From Novosphingobium piscinae (GTDB taxonomy: Bacteria; Pseudomonadota; Alphaproteobacteria; Sphingomonadales; Sphingomonadaceae), in NCBI RefSeq assembly GCF_014230355.1, contig NZ_JACLAX010000005.1, positions 124,001 through 188,000 of the forward strand: 64,000 nucleotides of DNA. Reading direction: 5' to 3'. Below the pieces are notes generated by a model, which worked only from the letters and a program-made list of their open reading frames with translations, was not told the DNA's origin and searched no databases. Of the stretch, positions 34,910 to 43,831 are shown piece after piece (the first letter of the stretch is position 1; every line of letters begins with the position of its first letter). Position numbers and translations under genes: made by a program.

Positions 34910-37765
34910 ATGCTGCGCCGCCTGATTCCCGTCCCGGCCTTCGCCCTGGCCCTGATCTCCACGCTGCTGCTGGCGGCCTGTGCACCGCAGCGGGCGCCGC
35001 TGGCCTCAACCCCCCGCCCGCTCTGGGCCATGACCGAAAGCGACATCGCGATCGATCCGGCCTTCCGCACGGGCACCCTGCCCAGCGGCCTTCGCTTCAT
35101 CGTGCGGAAAGGATCGAATCCCGCCGGCACCGCGCTGGTCCGCATGGAGATCGCTGCCGGCTCGCTTGACGAGCAGGACGACGAGCGCGGCTATGCCCAC
35201 TTCGTCGAGCACATGGCGTTCAACGGCAGCACCCGCGTGCCCGAGGGCGAGATGGTCCGCCTGCTCGAGCGCGCGGGGCTGGCCTTCGGCGCCGATACCA
35301 ATGCCCAGACCAGCTTCACCTACACGCTCTACACGCTCGATCTGCCGCGCACCGATCCGGCCCTGCTTGACACCGCGCTGATGCTGATGCGCGAGACCGC
35401 CAGCGAACTGACCCTCTCGCCCGAGGCGGTCGCGCGCGAACGCGGGGTGATCCTGGCCGAGATGCGCGATCGCAACTCGTGGGGCTACCGCGCGGCGGTG
35501 GACGAAATGGGCTTCGCCCACCCCGCCGCCCGCTATCCGGCACGGGTCCCGATCGGCACCACCGCTACGCTCGAGGCCGCCACGAGCGCGCGGCTGCGCG
35601 CCTTCTGGCAGCGCCACTATGTGCCGGCCAAGACGACGGTCATCGTCATCGGCGATCTCGATCCCGCCGCGGCCGAGGCCGCGATCCGCGCGCATTTCGG
35701 CGACTGGGCCGCGGCCCCCGCACCACCCCAGCCCGATGCCGGTCCGGTCAATGCCGCCGACCGGGGGCGCACCGCGGTCTATCTCGATCCTGCCCTGTCC
35801 GAACGGGTCACCGCCTCGCGCCATGGTCCGTGGTTCGATGAGCGCGACAGCACCGCGCAGCGCCGCGAGACGCTGCTGCGGCAGATCGGTTACGACATCA
35901 TCAACCGCCGCCTCCAGCGGCTGGCGCGGCAGGCTGACGCCCCGTTCCGCAGCGCCGGGCTGGGCACCAGCGACGTGTTCCGCGCTGGCCGCACCACCAG
36001 CCTGGTGGTCGACACGGTCGACGGAGGCTGGCAGCGCGGATTGCGCGCGGCGGTGGCCGAATACCGCCGCGCGCTGACCCGCGGTTTCACCGCCGCCGAG
36101 GTCGCCGAGCAGGTTGCCAACGTCCACACCGCCCACCGCAATGCCGCCGCCGCGGCCAGTACCCGCTCGAACGGGGCCCTGGTCGGCGCGGCGCTGGCCC
36201 TGATCCGCGACGATGTGGTCCCGGCCACGCCCGAAAGCTCGCTGGAGCGGCTGGAGGCATTCCTGCCCGCGATCACCCCCGATGCCGTGCTTGCCGCGCT
36301 GACACGCGAGCTGGTACCGCTCGACGATCCGCTGCTGCGCTTTGCCGGGCGCCGCGCCCCGCAGGGCGGCGCTGCGGCGCTGCGCGAGACCTGGCGAGAG
36401 GCCATGGCCGGGGGGCTTGCCGAGGCCGATCCGGTCGCGCTGCAGCCCTTTGCCTATACCGACTTCGGCCCGCCCGGCACGGTGGTGAGCGACACGCGTG
36501 AGCCCGCGCTCGGGATCCGCTCGGTGCGCTTCGCCAACGGGGTGCGGCTCAACCTCAAGCCCACCACGCTCGAGCGCGGGCGCATCTGGGTCAGCCTCCA
36601 GCTGGATGGCGGCGACATGCTGGCGACCCGCGCCAACCCGCTGGCCACCGACATGACCCTGGCCTTCGCGGCAGGCGGGCTCGGCCGTCACAGCCAAGAC
36701 GATCTGCAGACGGTCCTGGCCGGGCGCACGGTCGGGTTCGACCTGTCATCCGCGCCCGAGACCTTCGCCGCCGCGGCCCAGACCACCCCGGCCGATCTCG
36801 CGCTGCAACTCCAGCTGATGACCGCCTATCTGACCGATCCGGGCTACCGGCCCGAGGGCGAGACGCTCTATCGTCAGACGATCAACGCCTTCTTCGCGCG
36901 CAAGGACGCGACGCCCGGCTCGGCGTTGGGGGCCGCGCTGGGCGGCATCCTGTCGGACGACGATCCCCGCTTCACGCTGCAACCGGTCGCCGCCTACCGG
37001 GTGCTGGGCTTTGCCGGACTCAAGGCCGCCCTGGCCGACCGGCTGGCCCACGGCGCGATCGAGCTGGCAATCGTGGGAGACGTGGCCGAGGACGAGGCGA
37101 TCGGCCTGGTTGCCCGCACCTTCGGCGCCCTGCCCGCGCGCGAGGCCGAGTTCCGGCCCTATCCCGAGCAGCGCGAGCGGCCCTTCACCCGCAACCTCAC
37201 CCAACGGGTGATCCGCCACACCGGGCCGGCCGACCAGGCCCTGCTGCGGCTGACCTGGCCAACCCGCGACGGCGACGATCCGGTCGAGCTGCTGCAGCTC
37301 GAACTGCTCGAGAAAGTGATGCGCATCGCGCTCACCGACAGCCTGCGCGAACAGCTCGGCAAGGCCTATTCGCCCGCGGCCGACAGCGACATGCCGCGGA
37401 TCTGGCGCGGCTATGGCACCTTCGCCATCGCCGCCTCGGTCAGCCTGGCCGACCTGCCGGCGACGCGGACGGCGATCCGCGCCACGGTGGAGGAGCTCCG
37501 CCGGCAGCCGGTCAGCGATGATCTCCTCCTGCGCGCCCGCCAGCCGCTGCTCGAGGCCTTCGACAACGCGCTCAAGTCGAACCGTGGCTGGCTCGCCCTG
37601 GTCGAACGCGCCCAGTCGCGCCCGGACCGAATCGAGCGGCAACTGCGCGCGGCCGAGCGGCTGAAGGCGCTGACCGCCGCCGATGTGATGGCAGCGGCGC
37701 GGCGGTATCTCGACCCGGCGGCCGCGATCGACGTGGCCGTGATCGCCGCCGAGGTGCCGCGTTAA
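34910..37765 (+). CDS. M16-family zinc metallopeptidase, predicted lipoprotein
   Basis: 951 residues, consistent with two fused M16 units. N terminus MLRRLIPVPAFALALISTLL followed by lipobox LAAC, so it is probably anchored to a membrane on the periplasmic side. The active zinc motif HxxEH is in YAHFVEHMAFNGS, with the downstream Glu in AREERG-like ARERGVILAEM. The second half (from about residue 500) has the same fold without the zinc motif, as in pitrilysin-like proteins. Substrates are probably short peptides. It is monocistronic. Confidence 0.93.
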   Translation: MLRRLIPVPAFALALISTLLLAACAPQRAPLASTPRPLWAMTESDIAIDPAFRTGTLPSGLRFIVRKGSNPAGTALVRMEIAAGSLDEQDDERGYAHFVEHMAFNGSTRVPEGEMVRLLERAGLAFGADTNAQTSFTYTLYTLDLPRTDPALLDTALMLMRETASELTLSPEAVARERGVILAEMRDRNSWGYRAAVDEMGFAHPAARYPARVPIGTTATLEAATSARLRAFWQRHYVPAKTTVIVIGDLDPAAAEAAIRAHFGDWAAAPAPPQPDAGPVNAADRGRTAVYLDPALSERVTASRHGPWFDERDSTAQRRETLLRQIGYDIINRRLQRLARQADAPFRSAGLGTSDVFRAGRTTSLVVDTVDGGWQRGLRAAVAEYRRALTRGFTAAEVAEQVANVHTAHRNAAAAASTRSNGALVGAALALIRDDVVPATPESSLERLEAFLPAITPDAVLAALTRELVPLDDPLLRFAGRRAPQGGAAALRETWREAMAGGLAEADPVALQPFAYTDFGPPGTVVSDTREPALGIRSVRFANGVRLNLKPTTLERGRIWVSLQLDGGDMLATRANPLATDMTLAFAAGGLGRHSQDDLQTVLAGRTVGFDLSSAPETFAAAAQTTPADLALQLQLMTAYLTDPGYRPEGETLYRQTINAFFARKDATPGSALGAALGGILSDDDPRFTLQPVAAYRVLGFAGLKAALADRLAHGAIELAIVGDVAEDEAIGLVARTFGALPAREAEFRPYPEQRERPFTRNLTQRVIRHTGPADQALLRLTWPTRDGDDPVELLQLELLEKVMRIALTDSLREQLGKAYSPAADSDMPRIWRGYGTFAIAASVSLADLPATRTAIRATVEELRRQPVSDDLLLRARQPLLEAFDNALKSNRGWLALVERAQSRPDRIERQLRAAERLKALTAADVMAAARRYLDPAAAIDVAVIAAEVPR

Positions 37766-37930
37766 CCACTGCCCCGGCGGGCTCCGGCAGTCTCCCCAAC
37801 CGGTTCGGCAACGCCAAATAAACCATTGGTCTGTAAACGCGAAAATTACCCGCGGGAAAACGAAGTCTTAACCGCACTGGCGCTACCCCATCCTGTGAAT
37901 CCATCAGGTGGCACTCTTCGGTATGGTTAA
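37762..37930. promoter_or_regulatory. Possible CtrA half-sites flanking the tad promoter region
   Basis: TTAACCAC at 37762-37769 and ATGGTTAA (complement TTAACCAT) at 37923-37930 resemble the alphaproteobacterial CtrA half-site TTAACCAT. A CCCGCGGG palindrome sits at 37849-37856. The second site lies within the first codons of the pseudopilin gene if the GTG start is used. This is a motif resemblance only. Confidence 0.3.
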
Positions 37931-39863
37931 TCCGCTTCTTCGGACACGCTCCGATCCCGCTGACGCCGCTTCCCCGCGTCGGTTGCTGTCACGCCTTGCC
38001 CGCGATCGCAGCGGCAACGTCCTCGGCATCGCCGCGGCCGTGGTTCCGCCGCTGCTCGTCCTCGTCGGCGGGGGCGTCGACATGGGCCGCGCCTATCTGA
38101 CCCAGACCAGCCTGCAGGCCGCCTGCGACGCCGGGGTGCTCGCCGGGCGGCGCGCCCAGGCCAAGTCCGGGCAGTGGACCTCGTCCGAGATCGACAAGGC
38201 CACGCGGATGTTCAATTTCAACTTCCTGGCCGCCGGGACGAACTCGACCAACACCAGCTTCACCCCCACCAACGCCGGCAACGGTGTGGTCAGCGGCACC
38301 GCCACCACCACCATGCCGACCTCGGTGATGAAGATGTTCGGCCGCGACAACTTCACCCTGACCGCCAACTGCAGCGCCGAGTTCCAGATCTCGAACATCG
38401 ACGTGATGTTCGTGCTCGACACCACCGGCTCGATGGCGTGCCTGCCCAACAACACCAGCTGCGGCTCGGGCACCGGTTCGAAGATCCTCGCCCTGCGCGA
38501 GGCCGTGCGCCAGTTCTACTTCACCATGGCCCAGGCCGTTCCCGCCGGGGGCACGGCCCGTCTACGCTTCGGCTTCGTGCCCTATTCCGGCACGGTCAAC
38601 ATCGGCAACCTGGTCGCCGCAGGCGACATCCCCAGCACCTACCTGACCGCGTCGACACCCTATTCCACGAAGTACGCCAACTTCGACACGCCGAACTGGG
38701 TGGGCGACCGCGGCCCCAGCACGGTGGTCAACCGCACCAGCACGCGCAGCAGCAGCAGCTCCTGCACCTCGTGGGGCAATGCCCCGGCGGTCACGACCGG
38801 CGGCCCGCCGCCAGCGAATACCACGACCACCGAATATGCGCGGGTCAGCTATGACCGCAATTCGGACATCTGCACCCGCTCGGAAACCACCTACACCACG
38901 ACCAACTATGTCCAGAACGGGTTCAGGCTGAACCCGGCGACGCCGTTCACCTACCGGGTCGGCAATGTCGATACCTCGGTGCTGCGCACCGGCGCGGCCG
39001 ATCCGATCGTGACCGCGATCGCCGCCAACGCCACCGTGCCGACCTCGGGCTCCTACGACATGGAGGCGCTGGCCCGGGTGACCGGGGCGACCGGGCTGAC
39101 CATCACCAACACCACCTGGGCGGGCTGTGTCGAGGAGCGCGACACGGTCAACACGATGTTCACCAACAACAGCGCGCCGACCGGAGCCTTCGACCACGAC
39201 CTGGCCTCGGCCCCGACCAACGATGCCACCCGGTGGCATCCCTATGTCGGGCCGCTGGTGTTCGATCGCGGCCAGCGCGCCCAGCTCGACACCACCTGGG
39301 ACATCGGTTCGACCGCCGAGTTCTGCGTCCCGGCGGCGATGAAGTTCACCACGGTCGACACGTCCAACACCGCGGTGGTGCCGGCCTGGCTCAACACCTA
39401 TCTCGCCACGCTGGTGGCGCGCGGCAATACCTACCATGACATCGGCATGCTGTGGGGCGCGCGGCTGGCCAACCCCAACGGGATCATGGCCAGCAACGTC
39501 AACGAGGGCAACCTGTCGAGCATCAGCCGCCACATCATCATGCTGACCGACGGCGAGCTGGCCCCCAATGGCGATGTCTACAACGCCTATGGGCTGGAAT
39601 ACATCGACAACCGGGTGGCCCCGGCGGGCGCCAGCGACACCACGATCTACGATTCGCACAACGCCCGCTTTCTCACCGCCTGCGCCACGGCCAAGGCGAT
39701 GGGCTACACCATCTGGTTCATCGGCTTCGGCCAGAGCCTGACCGCGCAGATGCAGGCCTGTGCCAGCTCGGGCCGCGCCTACTTCGCCGGCGACGCCGCC
39801 GCGCTCAACGAGACCTTCCGGCACATCGCCAGCCAGGTCGCCGACCTGCGGCTCAAGACCTGA
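37908..39863 (+). CDS. TadG-like pseudopilin with von Willebrand A-type domain
   Basis: 651 residues from GTG 37908, or 646 from ATG 37923. The N terminus has the Tad pattern: a basic stretch (LLSRLARDRSGNVLGIAAAV) and one hydrophobic segment, followed by the DMGRAYLTQTSLQAACDAGVLAGRR block. A VWA-like domain follows with the metal site in DVMFVLDTTGSM, and later LTDGELAPNGD. It is thought to reside in the envelope as part of Tad pilus assembly. Its stop shares a base with the next start (TGATG). Rich in Thr/Ser/Asn and Cys in the middle. Confidence 0.88.
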   Translation: MALFGMVNPLLRTRSDPADAASPRRLLSRLARDRSGNVLGIAAAVVPPLLVLVGGGVDMGRAYLTQTSLQAACDAGVLAGRRAQAKSGQWTSSEIDKATRMFNFNFLAAGTNSTNTSFTPTNAGNGVVSGTATTTMPTSVMKMFGRDNFTLTANCSAEFQISNIDVMFVLDTTGSMACLPNNTSCGSGTGSKILALREAVRQFYFTMAQAVPAGGTARLRFGFVPYSGTVNIGNLVAAGDIPSTYLTASTPYSTKYANFDTPNWVGDRGPSTVVNRTSTRSSSSSCTSWGNAPAVTTGGPPPANTTTTEYARVSYDRNSDICTRSETTYTTTNYVQNGFRLNPATPFTYRVGNVDTSVLRTGAADPIVTAIAANATVPTSGSYDMEALARVTGATGLTITNTTWAGCVEERDTVNTMFTNNSAPTGAFDHDLASAPTNDATRWHPYVGPLVFDRGQRAQLDTTWDIGSTAEFCVPAAMKFTTVDTSNTAVVPAWLNTYLATLVARGNTYHDIGMLWGARLANPNGIMASNVNEGNLSSISRHIIMLTDGELAPNGDVYNAYGLEYIDNRVAPAGASDTTIYDSHNARFLTACATAKAMGYTIWFIGFGQSLTAQMQACASSGRAYFAGDAAALNETFRHIASQVADLRLKT

Positions 39864-40510
39864 TGGACCGGCGCGCCATGGTTAGTCCGATCCCTCCTGC
39901 CCCGCGCCCCGCGCGGCGCCTGACCGGCCTGGTCCGCCGGCTGGCGCGCGAGCGCGACGGGGCGGCGCTGATCGAGTTCGCGATCATCACCCCGGTGCTG
40001 CTGATGATCACGCTCGGCTCGCTCGAATTCGGGCTCAACGTCTACATGCGCTCGGTGCTCGAGGGGGCGATGCTCCAGGCCGGCCGCAACTCGGGGCTGC
40101 AGAGCTCCCAGTCCGACCAGTCCGCGATCGACCAGCTGGTCCGCACCCAGGTGCGCAACATCCTGCCCAACGCCACGGTAACCTTCGACCGCGACAACTA
40201 CGCGTCGTTCTCGCGCGTCGACAAGCCCGAGGACTTCACCGACGGCAACAGCAACGGCGTCTATGACACCACCGAGTGCTTCCAGGACGTCAACGGCAAC
40301 AACCGCTGGGATGCCGACAGCGGCCGGGACGGCATCGGCGGCGCCAACGACGTGGTCGAGTATACCGCGACGGTGACCTATCCCAGCTTCATTCCGGTGG
40401 GCGGGGCGCTCGGCATCTCGCCGACCACGCGGATCCAGGCGAAAACCCTGCTGCGCAACCAGCCCTTCGCCACCCAGCCCGGGTGGAGCGCCCGGCAGGT
40501 CTGCCCGTGA
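39863..40510 (+). CDS. TadE-like pseudopilin with Ca-binding-like acidic insert
   Basis: 215 residues. Tad pseudopilin pattern near the N terminus: ERDGAALIEFAIITPVLLMI then LGSLEFG, where IEFAI..P marks the TadE family. An insert at about residues 125-160 (DGNSNGVYD, then DVNGNNRWDADSG) has the spacing of two EF-hand/dockerin-like calcium loops, unusual for this family. The start overlaps the TadG stop and the end overlaps the next gene as GTGA, so all three are co-translated. ATG 39878 is an alternative start. Confidence 0.88.
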   Translation: MDRRAMVSPIPPAPRPARRLTGLVRRLARERDGAALIEFAIITPVLLMITLGSLEFGLNVYMRSVLEGAMLQAGRNSGLQSSQSDQSAIDQLVRTQVRNILPNATVTFDRDNYASFSRVDKPEDFTDGNSNGVYDTTECFQDVNGNNRWDADSGRDGIGGANDVVEYTATVTYPSFIPVGGALGISPTTRIQAKTLLRNQPFATQPGWSARQVCP

Positions 40511-41226
40511 GCGGCCGGTCGCGCCTGGTCCCGCCCCGGGCAGGCCGCCTTGGCGTCGCGCTGGGCCGCTTCGCCCGGCGGCTGCGCCAGGATCGCCGCG
40601 CGATCTCCGCGGTCGAATTCGCCATGGTCGCGCCGGTGCTGTCGGCGGCCGGACTCGGCACGATCGAGCTCGCCAACATGGCCACCACCTACATGCGCGT
40701 CAGCCAGGCGGCGATGATGCTGGCCGACAACGCCTCGCGCGCCAAGCAGGCCAGCGGCAGCGGCGGCGCGGTGATGCGCGAATTCGACGTGAACGACCTG
40801 TTCGCCTCGATCGACCTGCAATACCCGGGCCTGCAGATGTACGCCAATGGCCGGGTGATCCTGTCCAGCCTCGAGCAGAACAATGCCGGCGGCCAGTGGA
40901 TCCACTGGCAGCGCTGCCGCGGGGTGACCACCTGGGCCTCGCGCTATGGCGGACAGGGCACCGGCACGGCCACCGGCACCAGTTTCGCCGGCATGGGCCC
41001 CACTGGCAACCTGCTCACCGCCGACGCCAATTCGGCGATCATGTTCGTCGAAGTCTACTACCAGTACCGCCCGATCTTCTTCAACGTCGGCAGCTCGACC
41101 GCACCGGTGATCTACCGCTCGGCCGCGGTCTACGTACGCGACGACCGCGATCTGACCGGGGGCAGTCCCTATCCCGGGGCCGGGCTCGCCAATCCCTCGC
41201 CCACCTCCAGCCGTTCGAGCTGCTGA
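40507..41226 (+). CDS. TadE/G-type pseudopilin
   Basis: 239 residues from GTG 40507, overlapping the previous stop as GTGA. The N-terminal motif DRRAISAVEFAMVAPVLSAA is a second version of the TadE IEFA..P signature. The rest is periplasmic, with a C-terminal Ser/Pro-rich tail ending in Cys. It is the third of three pseudopilin-like genes; no Tad ATPase, secretin or flp gene is in the window, so the main tad locus must be elsewhere. Confidence 0.85.
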   Translation: MSGRSRLVPPRAGRLGVALGRFARRLRQDRRAISAVEFAMVAPVLSAAGLGTIELANMATTYMRVSQAAMMLADNASRAKQASGSGGAVMREFDVNDLFASIDLQYPGLQMYANGRVILSSLEQNNAGGQWIHWQRCRGVTTWASRYGGQGTGTATGTSFAGMGPTGNLLTADANSAIMFVEVYYQYRPIFFNVGSSTAPVIYRSAAVYVRDDRDLTGGSPYPGAGLANPSPTSSRSSC

Positions 41227-41296
41227 CCCGGCATCTCCGGGCTTCCGGCTAAGGTTTCATGCTTAACTCCGGCTTGCCGGTGCCGTTCAACGGCTC

Positions 41297-42460
41297 ATGT
41301 CCGCGACCGATTTCCGTCCGCCCCGTGCCCCCGGCCTGCTCGCCCGCCTGCGGACCGTTTGGTCCGCCCGGCCGTCGCCCGAGGCCGATCCGGCGCCGCC
41401 GCCCCCGGGCGACACGCCCGATCCCGCGCACGGCCCGCAGGCCACGTTCGAGGAAATGACCGCGTTTCTGGCACGCCACGGGCTGCGCCTGTCGCAATCG
41501 ACCCTGCTGGCCGCCTATGACTGCGTGACCGGGAACGATCCGCGGCTGGCCCTCGCCGTGGCCGAACGGGACCGTGCCGGCGAGCCGATCTCGCTCGACT
41601 GGCTGGTGGGCTTCCGCCGCGGCGAAGGCGCCCAGGACGAGCTGATCGCGGTGACCAAGCTGATGGAGCGGCTCGAGCGCAGCCTCGAAAGCTTCAGCCA
41701 CACCACCACCGCGGCGCGCAGTGCCACCAACGAGTATACCCTCGCGCTGCGCGACCAGGTGGACGAACTGCAGCAGGGCGGCGACACCGGGGCGATGCTG
41801 GCCGACGTGCTGGCCATTGCCCGGACCATGATCGAGCGCACGCACGAGATCGAGCGGCACATGATCCGGTCCGAGCAGGAAACCCAGGCGCTGCATCGCA
41901 GCCTGGAGGAGACGCGCCGCCACGCCGAGCTCGATCACCTCACCGGCCTGCCCAACCGCCGCGCCTTCGAGCACCGCCTCGACCGCGAGGTGGTGGCCGC
42001 GCGCGCCGCGGGCGATCCGCTGTGCGTCGCCTTCTGCGACATCGACCGCTTCAAACGGATCAACGACACCCACGGCCACGACGCGGGCGACCGCGTGTTG
42101 CGGGCCGTGGCCTGCGCGCTCAACGAGATCTCCGATGAGCGCTGCCACGTGGCGCGCCATGGCGGGGAGGAGTTCGTGGTGCTGTTCCGCGGGCTGGCGC
42201 TGAACGAGGCCTACGAGCGGCTCGACGAGACGCGCGACTCGCTCGCCGAGCGCCGCATGGTCAACCGCGCGACCGACGTGCCGTTCGGCAAGGTCACCTT
42301 CTCCGCCGGCATCGCCAACGTGTTCGACTATCCGCAACCGCGCGAGGCGCTGAAGGCCGCCGACGAGGCGCTCTATGTCGCCAAGCAGGACGGCCGCAAC
42401 CGCATCGTCCGCGCCACCCCGCAGGTGCGGCTGATCTCCGGCCCGCCCAAGGCGGCCTGA
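41297..42460 (+). CDS. Diguanylate cyclase (GGDEF protein)
   Basis: 387 residues. A Pro-rich N terminus, a helical sensory region (~55-210) and a C-terminal GGDEF domain (~215-375). The active motif is HGGEEF, with DHLTGLPNRRAFEHRL and FCDIDRFKRINDTHGHDAGD intact, so it should make c-di-GMP. The RxxD inhibitory site is absent (the residues before GGEEF are ERCHVARH). The helical region resembles the input of a TipF-less polar cyclase; the signal is unknown. It follows the Tad genes and may act on surface behaviour. Confidence 0.92.
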   Translation: MSATDFRPPRAPGLLARLRTVWSARPSPEADPAPPPPGDTPDPAHGPQATFEEMTAFLARHGLRLSQSTLLAAYDCVTGNDPRLALAVAERDRAGEPISLDWLVGFRRGEGAQDELIAVTKLMERLERSLESFSHTTTAARSATNEYTLALRDQVDELQQGGDTGAMLADVLAIARTMIERTHEIERHMIRSEQETQALHRSLEETRRHAELDHLTGLPNRRAFEHRLDREVVAARAAGDPLCVAFCDIDRFKRINDTHGHDAGDRVLRAVACALNEISDERCHVARHGGEEFVVLFRGLALNEAYERLDETRDSLAERRMVNRATDVPFGKVTFSAGIANVFDYPQPREALKAADEALYVAKQDGRNRIVRATPQVRLISGPPKAA

Positions 42461-42602
42461 GCGCGGCTGCGTTGCGCGCCGGCACTGCCCCATTTCGGGA
42501 CAGACGCCGCTGCGCGCCGCAACGGGCCGGTTGCCGTCACCCCCAAGTCAGACCATAGTAAGGTCGGGGTCGGTCGGCAGTCACTGGCTTGGGGGGTTTT
42601 AC

Positions 42603-43271
42603 ATGAAGTTGAGACGCATTCTCGGCGCGCTTGCGGCCGCCGCCGCCGTAACCAGCGTAGCACCGGCCTCGGCTGCCAGCATCGTGCCGCTGAGCTACAG
42701 CTTCAACCAGGCTACCGACTGCGGCACCTGGTGCTATTCCGATCCGAGCTTCACCAAACTGACCGATGGCGTCCGCGGCCGGGCCGGGTGGGCCGTGAAC
42801 GCCGGGACCGAATGGGCCGGCTGGACCGACCGCTCCATCAGCCTGTTCTTCAATTTCGCACCCGGGCAGACGATCGACACGGTCCTGTTCGGCTCGACCC
42901 AGGACAACCTCAGCGACGTCGTCCTGCCCTCGCTCGAAGTCTACAGTTCGGTCGATGGACTCATCTATTCACTCGCCGGCAGCCTCAGCGTGCCGCCGAG
43001 CGCCGCCAACAACAAGAACGCTTTCGACAATTCGGCGCCAGCCGGGGTGCTGACGGTTGGCGGGCTGAACATCACCGCCCCGCGCGTGATGATCCAGGTC
43101 ACGGCAAACGGCCCCTGGACCTTCACCGATGAAATCAGCTTCACCGGCACCGCCGCCAGCACCTCTGGCGTGCCCGAGCCGGGCACCTGGGCGATGATGC
43201 TGATCGGCATGGCCTGCGTCGGGGCGATGCTGCGCCGCCGCCCAGCCGCCGCTGTGCCAACCGCGGCCTGA
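42603..43271 (+). CDS. PEPxxWA-CTERM secreted protein
   Basis: 222 residues. Signal peptide MKLRRILGALAAAAAVTSVA ending ASAA, a mature beta-rich part with one Cys pair (DCGTWCYSD), and the C-terminal sorting signal VPEPGTWAMMLIGMACVGAM followed by RRR, which is the sphingomonad PEPxxWA form. Such proteins are cleaved by an exosortase-type system and often end in the exopolysaccharide layer. No exosortase gene is in the window. Translation begins just after a GGGGGG run about 10 bases upstream. Confidence 0.9.
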   Translation: MKLRRILGALAAAAAVTSVAPASAASIVPLSYSFNQATDCGTWCYSDPSFTKLTDGVRGRAGWAVNAGTEWAGWTDRSISLFFNFAPGQTIDTVLFGSTQDNLSDVVLPSLEVYSSVDGLIYSLAGSLSVPPSAANNKNAFDNSAPAGVLTVGGLNITAPRVMIQVTANGPWTFTDEISFTGTAASTSGVPEPGTWAMMLIGMACVGAMLRRRPAAAVPTAA

Positions 43272-43291
43272 GCCGGCCGGCGCCGGTTCCA

Positions 43292-43324
43292 GCCGGGCGG
43301 AAAAACGGCTAGCTTCCGCCCGGC
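43292..43324. terminator. 11-bp inverted repeat ending at the LMW-PTP start codon
   Basis: GCCGGGCGGAA (43292-43302) and TTCCGCCCGGC (43314-43324) are perfect complements around an 11-base loop. The right arm ends directly at the ATG of the phosphatase gene. It may end the PEP-CTERM transcript or cover the ribosome site of the next gene; there is no T-run. Confidence 0.55.
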
Positions 43325-43789
43325 ATGCCCCTTCCCGCCATCCTGTTCGTCTGCCTCGGCAACATCTGCCGCTCGCCGCTGGCCGAGGCCGCCTTTCGCC
43401 GCCGGGCCGCCGCGGCCGGGCTGGACTGCGCGGTGGATTCCGCCGGGACCGGTGACTGGCATGTCGGCAAGCCGCCCGATCCGCGCGCGATCGCCGAAGC
43501 GCGGCGCCACGGGATCGACATCGCCGGCTACCGCGCCCGGCAGGTGCGCCAGGCGGACTTCACGGGCTTCACCCACATCTTCGCGCTCGATGCGCAGAAC
43601 CTCGCCGATCTCGCCCGGCTCGCCCCGCCCGGCGCGCCCGCGCGGCTGGCCCTATTGCTCGATGGGGTGCCGGAGCTGGCGGGCCAGCCGGTGGCCGATC
43701 CCTACTGGGGCGACGCGGCCGCGTTCCGCCGCACCTGGGAGCAGGTCGACCGCGCCGCCGCAGCGCTGGTCGCGCGCCTCGCGGGCTGA
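43325..43789 (+). CDS. Low-molecular-weight protein-tyrosine phosphatase
   Basis: 154 residues, family length. The P-loop is at residues 10-17 (FVCLGNICRSPLAE; catalytic Cys10, Arg16), and the general-acid Asp is in ADPYWGD near residue 120. It hydrolyses phosphotyrosine and in bacteria often regulates exopolysaccharide tyrosine kinases. No kinase is nearby. No usual Shine-Dalgarno is seen because the start is preceded by the arm of a hairpin. Confidence 0.95.
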   Translation: MPLPAILFVCLGNICRSPLAEAAFRRRAAAAGLDCAVDSAGTGDWHVGKPPDPRAIAEARRHGIDIAGYRARQVRQADFTGFTHIFALDAQNLADLARLAPPGAPARLALLLDGVPELAGQPVADPYWGDAAAFRRTWEQVDRAAAALVARLAG

Positions 43790-43831
43790 CCCATCTAGGC
43801 GGCGAGGCGCGATCTGGCCTATGGCCGGGCC

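Noticed and set aside
35006..36697. Minus-strand frame of 563 codons inside the M16 gene
   Set aside because: Antisense to an intact HxxEH peptidase; the composition is typical of shadow frames in GC-rich DNA.
38562..39824. Minus-strand frame of 420 codons inside the TadG gene
   Set aside because: Antisense to a gene with clear Tad and VWA motifs and no sign of its own start.
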